Positions 3,939 to 10,315 of a stretch of DNA of 10,315 nucleotides are shown here, piece by piece. Position 1 is the first letter of the stretch, and each line of letters begins with the position of its first letter. The DNA comes from Nitriliruptoraceae bacterium (lineage in GTDB: Bacteria; Actinomycetota; Nitriliruptoria; Nitriliruptorales; Nitriliruptoraceae), in contig SLLJ01000229.1 in NCBI GenBank assembly GCA_007134165.1, positions 1 to 10,315 of the forward strand, read 5' to 3'. The notes under the pieces were generated by a model. It was not told the DNA's origin and did no database searches. It saw only the letters and a program-made list of their open reading frames with translations. The position numbers were made by a program, and so were the translations under genes.

Positions 3939-6900
3939 TTGGCTGGTACTGCCGCCCGCCAGGCCGACAACCACGACGCGCTCCACCAGCGTCTGAGCTT
4001 CGCCAAGTTGCGCGAGGCCCTACCCCTCGACCAACTCGACCTCGTCGCCATCCAGCGGCGTTCGTTCGACTGGTTGATCGATGCCGGGCTCGGGGAGATC
4101 TTCAACGAGATCTCGCCGATCGAGGACAGCCAGAACAAGATGGCGCTCACCTTCCTCAACCACCGCTTCGAACCACCGAAGTACTCGGTCGAGGAGTGCA
4201 AGGAGAAGGACTACACCTATGCCTCCCCGCTGTTCGTGACCGCGGAGTTCCTGAACAAGGACGACGGCACGATCAAGTCGCAGACCGTGTTCATGGGCGA
4301 CTTCCCGGTCATGACCGAGCGCGGCACCTTCGTCATCAACGGCACCGAGCGGGTGGTGGTCTCCCAGCTGGTGCGCTCCCCGGGTGTCTACTTCGACGAG
4401 ACCGTGGACAAGACCACCGGACGCAAGGTCTTCGGCTGCAAGGTGATCCCGGCGCGGGGAGCGTGGTTGGAGTTCGAGGTCGACAAGCGCGACCTGGTGG
4501 CGGTGCGGGTGGACCGCAAGCGCAAGCAGCCGATCAGCGTGTTCTACCGGGCGCTGAAGGCCTTCGAGTGGAACGGGGAACTCGGTCGTTACGAGCTCGC
4601 GCCCGGCGAGGTGCTCGCCACCCCGGTTGACGACGACGAGATTCTGCAGTTCTTCGGCGGCCGGGACTCGATCGCGCTGACCCTCGAGAAGGACAACACC
4701 GGGCGGACGCCCGGTGCGGCCCTCGAGGAGATCTACCGCAAGCTGCGTCCGGGCGAGCCACCGAACGTCGAGCAGGCGGGGCAGCTGCTGCTGAGCATGT
4801 TCTTCGCCGGCAAGAAGTACGACCTCGCGCGGGTCGGCCGCTACAAGATCTCTGGGTTGGCCGACGATGGCTCGGGGTATGTCAAGCACGGCAAGCTCAC
4901 CGATGAGTGCGAGACGCTGGGCTTCGAACGCCGCGGCGAGCACGTGCTCACGGTACAGGACTGCCTGGCCACGATGAGCTACCTGGTGAAGCTGCATGCC
5001 GGTGAGCCCGACTACGACACCGACGACATCGACCACTTCGGCAACCGTCGGCTGCGCAGCGTGGGTGAGCTGATCCAGAACCAGGTGCGCATCGGACTCT
5101 CGCGCATGGAGCGGGTCGTGCGCGAGCGCATGACCACCCAGGACCTCGAGGCCATCACCCCCCAGACGCTGATCAACATCCGGCCGGTGGTTTCGGCGAT
5201 CCGGGAGTTCTTCGGCACCTCGCAGCTCTCGCAGTTCATGGACCAGACCAACCCGTTGGCGGGCCTGACCCACAAGCGCCGGCTCTCGGCGCTGGGCCCG
5301 GGCGGGCTCTCCCGGGAACGCGCCGGGTTCGAGGTGCGCGACGTCCACCCGTCGCACTACGGGCGGATGTGCCCCATCGAGACCCCGGAAGGTCCCAACA
5401 TCGGCCTGATCGGGTCGCTGGCGACCTACGCCCGCATCAACCAGTACGGCTTCGTCGAGACTCCCTACCGCAAGGTCGTCGACGGGCTGGTGACCGACGC
5501 GGTCGACTACCTCACCGCCGATGAGGAGGACCGCTACGTCGTCGCGCAGGCCAACGCGCCGCTCGACCAGGACACCGGCCAGTTCGTCAACGAGTTGGTG
5601 CTGGTGCGTGCCAAGGGTGGAGAGGTCCGCGAGGTCCCGCCCTCCAACGTGGACTACATGGACGTCTCGCCGCGCCAGACGGTGTCGATCTCCGCGGCGC
5701 TGATCCCCTTCCTCGAGCACGACGACGCGAACCGTGCCCTGATGGGGGCGAACATGCAGCGCCAGGCGGTACCGCTGCTACGTGCCGAGTCGCCATTGGT
5801 GGGCACGGGGGTGGAAGCCAAGTCCGCCCGTGATGCCGGTGACGTGGTGACCGCGCGCAACGCAGGGGTGGTCGTCGAGGTGGCCGCCGACCACGTCGTG
5901 GTGCGCACCGACGACGACCGCATCGACCGCTACTACCTCACGAAGTTCAAGCGCTCCAACCAGGGCAGTTGCATCAACCAGCGACCGCTGGTCACCGAAG
6001 GCGACCGCATCGAGGCCGGTGAGCCGCTGGCAGACGGTCCCTCCACCCAGAACGGCGAGCTCGCCCTCGGGCGGAACCTGCTCGTGGCCTTCATGTCCTG
6101 GGAGGGCTACAACTTTGAGGATGCCATCATCCTCTCGGAGCGGTTGGTCCGCGAGGACGTGCTGACCTCGATCCACATCGAGCAACTGGAGGTCGACGCT
6201 CGGGAGACCAAGCTCGGCCCCGAGGAGATCACCCGCGACATCCCCAACGTCTCCGACGAGGTGCTGGCCAACCTCGACGAGGAGGGCATCATCCGCATCG
6301 GGGCGGAGGTCACCCCCGGCGACGTGCTGGTGGGCAAGGTGACCCCCAAGGGGGAGACCGAGCTCACTCCCGAGGAGCGGCTGCTGCGGGCGATCTTCGG
6401 GGAGAAGGCCCGCGAGGTGCGCGACACCTCGCTCAAGGTGCCCCACGGCGATCGTGGCATCGTCATCGAGGTCCAGCGCTTCAGCCGTGCCGACGGTGAT
6501 GAGCTCTCCCCGGGCGTCAACGACATGGTCCGGGTCTACATCGCCACCAAACGCAAGATCTCCGAGGGTGACAAGCTCGCCGGACGGCACGGCAACAAGG
6601 GCGTCATCTCCAAGATCCTGCCGATGGAGGACATGCCGTTCCTGGCGGACGGCACCCCGGTGGACATCGTGCTCAACCCGCTGGGCGTGCCTTCGCGGAT
6701 GAACGTCGGGCAGGTGCTCGAGACCCACCTGGGCTGGGCCGCGGCCAACGGCTGGCATTTCGACACCGTCCCCGAGTGGTTCGAGGCGATCGGCTGGGAC
6801 GAGCGGCATGCGGACACCGAAGGACCGGTGCGTCTGGCCACCCCGGTCTTCGACGGCTGCCGCGAAGAGGAGCTGACCGACCTGCTCGAGCACTCCCGTC

Positions 6901-7448
6901 CCACCGAGGAGGGGGTGCGCCTGGTCGGTCGCGACGGCAAGGCCATGGTGATCGACGGCCGGACCGGGCAGCCGTTGCAGGCGCCGGTCACGGTGGGCTA
7001 CCTCTACGTGCTCAAGCTGCACCACCTCGTCGACGACAAGATCCACGCCCGGTCCACCGGCCCCTATTCGATGATCACCCAGCAGCCCCTGGGCGGCAAG
7101 GCCCAGTTCGGGGGGCAGCGGTTCGGTGAGATGGAGGTCTGGGCGCTCGAGGCCTACGGCGCCGCGCACGCCCTGCAGGAGTTGCTGACCATCAAGTCCG
7201 ACGACACCCTGGGACGCGTGAAGGTCTACGAGGCGATCGTCAAGGGCGAGAACATCCCCGATCCCAGCGTCCCGGAGTCCTTCAAGGTGCTCATCAAGGA
7301 GATGCAGGCGCTCGCGCTCAACGTCGAGGTGATCGGACACAGCGGCGAACTGATCGAGATGCGCGAGTCCGAGGACGAGGCTTTCCGGGCCTCCGAGGCC
7401 CTGGGCATCGACCTTTCGCGACCCGAGCGTCCCACCGCCGACGGCTGA
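3939..7448 (+). CDS. rpoB: DNA-directed RNA polymerase subunit beta
   Basis: From TTG at 3939 the protein has 1169 residues, close to mycobacterial RpoB. It begins MAGTAARQADNHDALHQRLS and enters the conserved SFAKLRE motif. The rifampicin region runs from SQLSQFMDQTNPL at 428-440 through THKRRLSALGPGG at 444-456 to CPIETPEGPNIGL. GDKLAGRHGNKG at 877-888 carries the two active-site lysines K879 and K887 (equivalent to E. coli K1065 and K1073). The C-terminal STGPYSMITQQPLGGKAQFGGQRFGEMEVWA, which pairs with beta prime, is intact, as is VKGENIPDPSVPESFKVL near the end. Beta forms one pincer of the polymerase and half of the active centre. A TTG start is unusual but matches mycobacterial rpoB. 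Rifampicin contacts D435, H445 and S450 (M. tuberculosis numbering, which coincides here) are wild type, so susceptibility is expected; positions 437 and 441 are T and A. Variable stretches near 209-245 and 302-335 differ from mycobacteria. It probably has its own promoter at 3675-3704. Confidence 0.98.
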   Translation: MAGTAARQADNHDALHQRLSFAKLREALPLDQLDLVAIQRRSFDWLIDAGLGEIFNEISPIEDSQNKMALTFLNHRFEPPKYSVEECKEKDYTYASPLFVTAEFLNKDDGTIKSQTVFMGDFPVMTERGTFVINGTERVVVSQLVRSPGVYFDETVDKTTGRKVFGCKVIPARGAWLEFEVDKRDLVAVRVDRKRKQPISVFYRALKAFEWNGELGRYELAPGEVLATPVDDDEILQFFGGRDSIALTLEKDNTGRTPGAALEEIYRKLRPGEPPNVEQAGQLLLSMFFAGKKYDLARVGRYKISGLADDGSGYVKHGKLTDECETLGFERRGEHVLTVQDCLATMSYLVKLHAGEPDYDTDDIDHFGNRRLRSVGELIQNQVRIGLSRMERVVRERMTTQDLEAITPQTLINIRPVVSAIREFFGTSQLSQFMDQTNPLAGLTHKRRLSALGPGGLSRERAGFEVRDVHPSHYGRMCPIETPEGPNIGLIGSLATYARINQYGFVETPYRKVVDGLVTDAVDYLTADEEDRYVVAQANAPLDQDTGQFVNELVLVRAKGGEVREVPPSNVDYMDVSPRQTVSISAALIPFLEHDDANRALMGANMQRQAVPLLRAESPLVGTGVEAKSARDAGDVVTARNAGVVVEVAADHVVVRTDDDRIDRYYLTKFKRSNQGSCINQRPLVTEGDRIEAGEPLADGPSTQNGELALGRNLLVAFMSWEGYNFEDAIILSERLVREDVLTSIHIEQLEVDARETKLGPEEITRDIPNVSDEVLANLDEEGIIRIGAEVTPGDVLVGKVTPKGETELTPEERLLRAIFGEKAREVRDTSLKVPHGDRGIVIEVQRFSRADGDELSPGVNDMVRVYIATKRKISEGDKLAGRHGNKGVISKILPMEDMPFLADGTPVDIVLNPLGVPSRMNVGQVLETHLGWAAANGWHFDTVPEWFEAIGWDERHADTEGPVRLATPVFDGCREEELTDLLEHSRPTEEGVRLVGRDGKAMVIDGRTGQPLQAPVTVGYLYVLKLHHLVDDKIHARSTGPYSMITQQPLGGKAQFGGQRFGEMEVWALEAYGAAHALQELLTIKSDDTLGRVKVYEAIVKGENIPDPSVPESFKVLIKEMQALALNVEVIGHSGELIEMRESEDEAFRASEALGIDLSRPERPTADG

Positions 7449-7488
7449 CCGCCCGGCTGCCGTGGCGGCGCACCATCATCACCCCAAG

Positions 7489-7503
7489 GGCCCTTCAGGG
7501 GCC
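7489..7503 (+). other. Short hairpin in the rpoB-rpoC spacer
   Basis: GGCCC (7489-7493) pairs with GGGCC (7499-7503) around TTCAG, within the 83-base spacer. No T-tract follows. It may be a pausing or processing feature; it is too weak to suggest termination between rpoB and rpoC. Confidence 0.3.
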
Positions 7504-7531
7504 GATCAGCAGGCAGGGAGGACGTCGCAGC

Positions 7532-10315
<2,784 letters not shown>

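Noticed and set aside
7449..7531. Terminator or new promoter between rpoB and rpoC
   Set aside because: There is only a 5-bp hairpin without a T-run and no -10/-35 pair. Co-transcription is the simpler reading.

Overview
The window is a continuous, fully intact stretch of the classic bacterial secE-nusG-rplKAJL-rpoBC cluster, all on the + strand. In order it holds the 3' end of secE, complete nusG, rplK (L11), rplA (L1), rplJ (L10), rplL (L7/L12) and rpoB (beta), and the first 928 codons of rpoC (beta prime), which runs off the right edge. G+C is high (roughly two thirds by eye). I see no mobile element, CRISPR array, tRNA or rRNA gene, and no frameshift.

The host is most likely an actinobacterium (Actinomycetota). 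RpoC carries the long charged coiled-coil insert between the N-terminal zinc ribbon and the clamp that is typical of actinobacterial beta prime. NusG has a ~100-residue acidic, Ala/Pro-rich N-terminal extension. RpoB starts with TTG, as I recall for mycobacterial rpoB, and with that start its rifampicin-region numbering coincides with that of M. tuberculosis (S428...S450). Differences in the variable segments of RpoB and RpoC argue against Mycobacterium or Streptomyces themselves. A deeper-branching class is possible, but I cannot name a genus.

Layout: 1-171 secE end; 177-1043 nusG; 1044-1137 rplK leader; 1138-1563 rplK; 1564-1638 rplA leader; 1639-2355 rplA; 2356-2572 long rplJ leader with an L10-type structured RNA and a terminator-like hairpin; 2573-3106 rplJ; 3107-3223 spacer; 3224-3610 rplL; 3611-3938 a 328-base regulatory spacer with a 13-bp perfect hairpin, a near-consensus sigma70-type promoter and two leader hairpins; 3939-7448 rpoB; 7449-7531 spacer; 7532-end rpoC.

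The coding content is conventional. The interest lies in the RNA regulation between the genes. The strongest observation is a pair of near-identical structured elements, one directly before rplK and one directly before rplA. They share flanking single-stranded bases and outer helix but have different, compensatorily changed inner stems, and they resemble the L1 protein's 23S rRNA binding site. Each ends on the Shine-Dalgarno sequence. This suggests that L1 represses L11 and itself through two separate sites. The rplJ leader (L10 feedback plus attenuation) and the rplL-rpoB hairpin/promoter overlap would tune stalk-protein and RNA polymerase output separately from the upstream genes.
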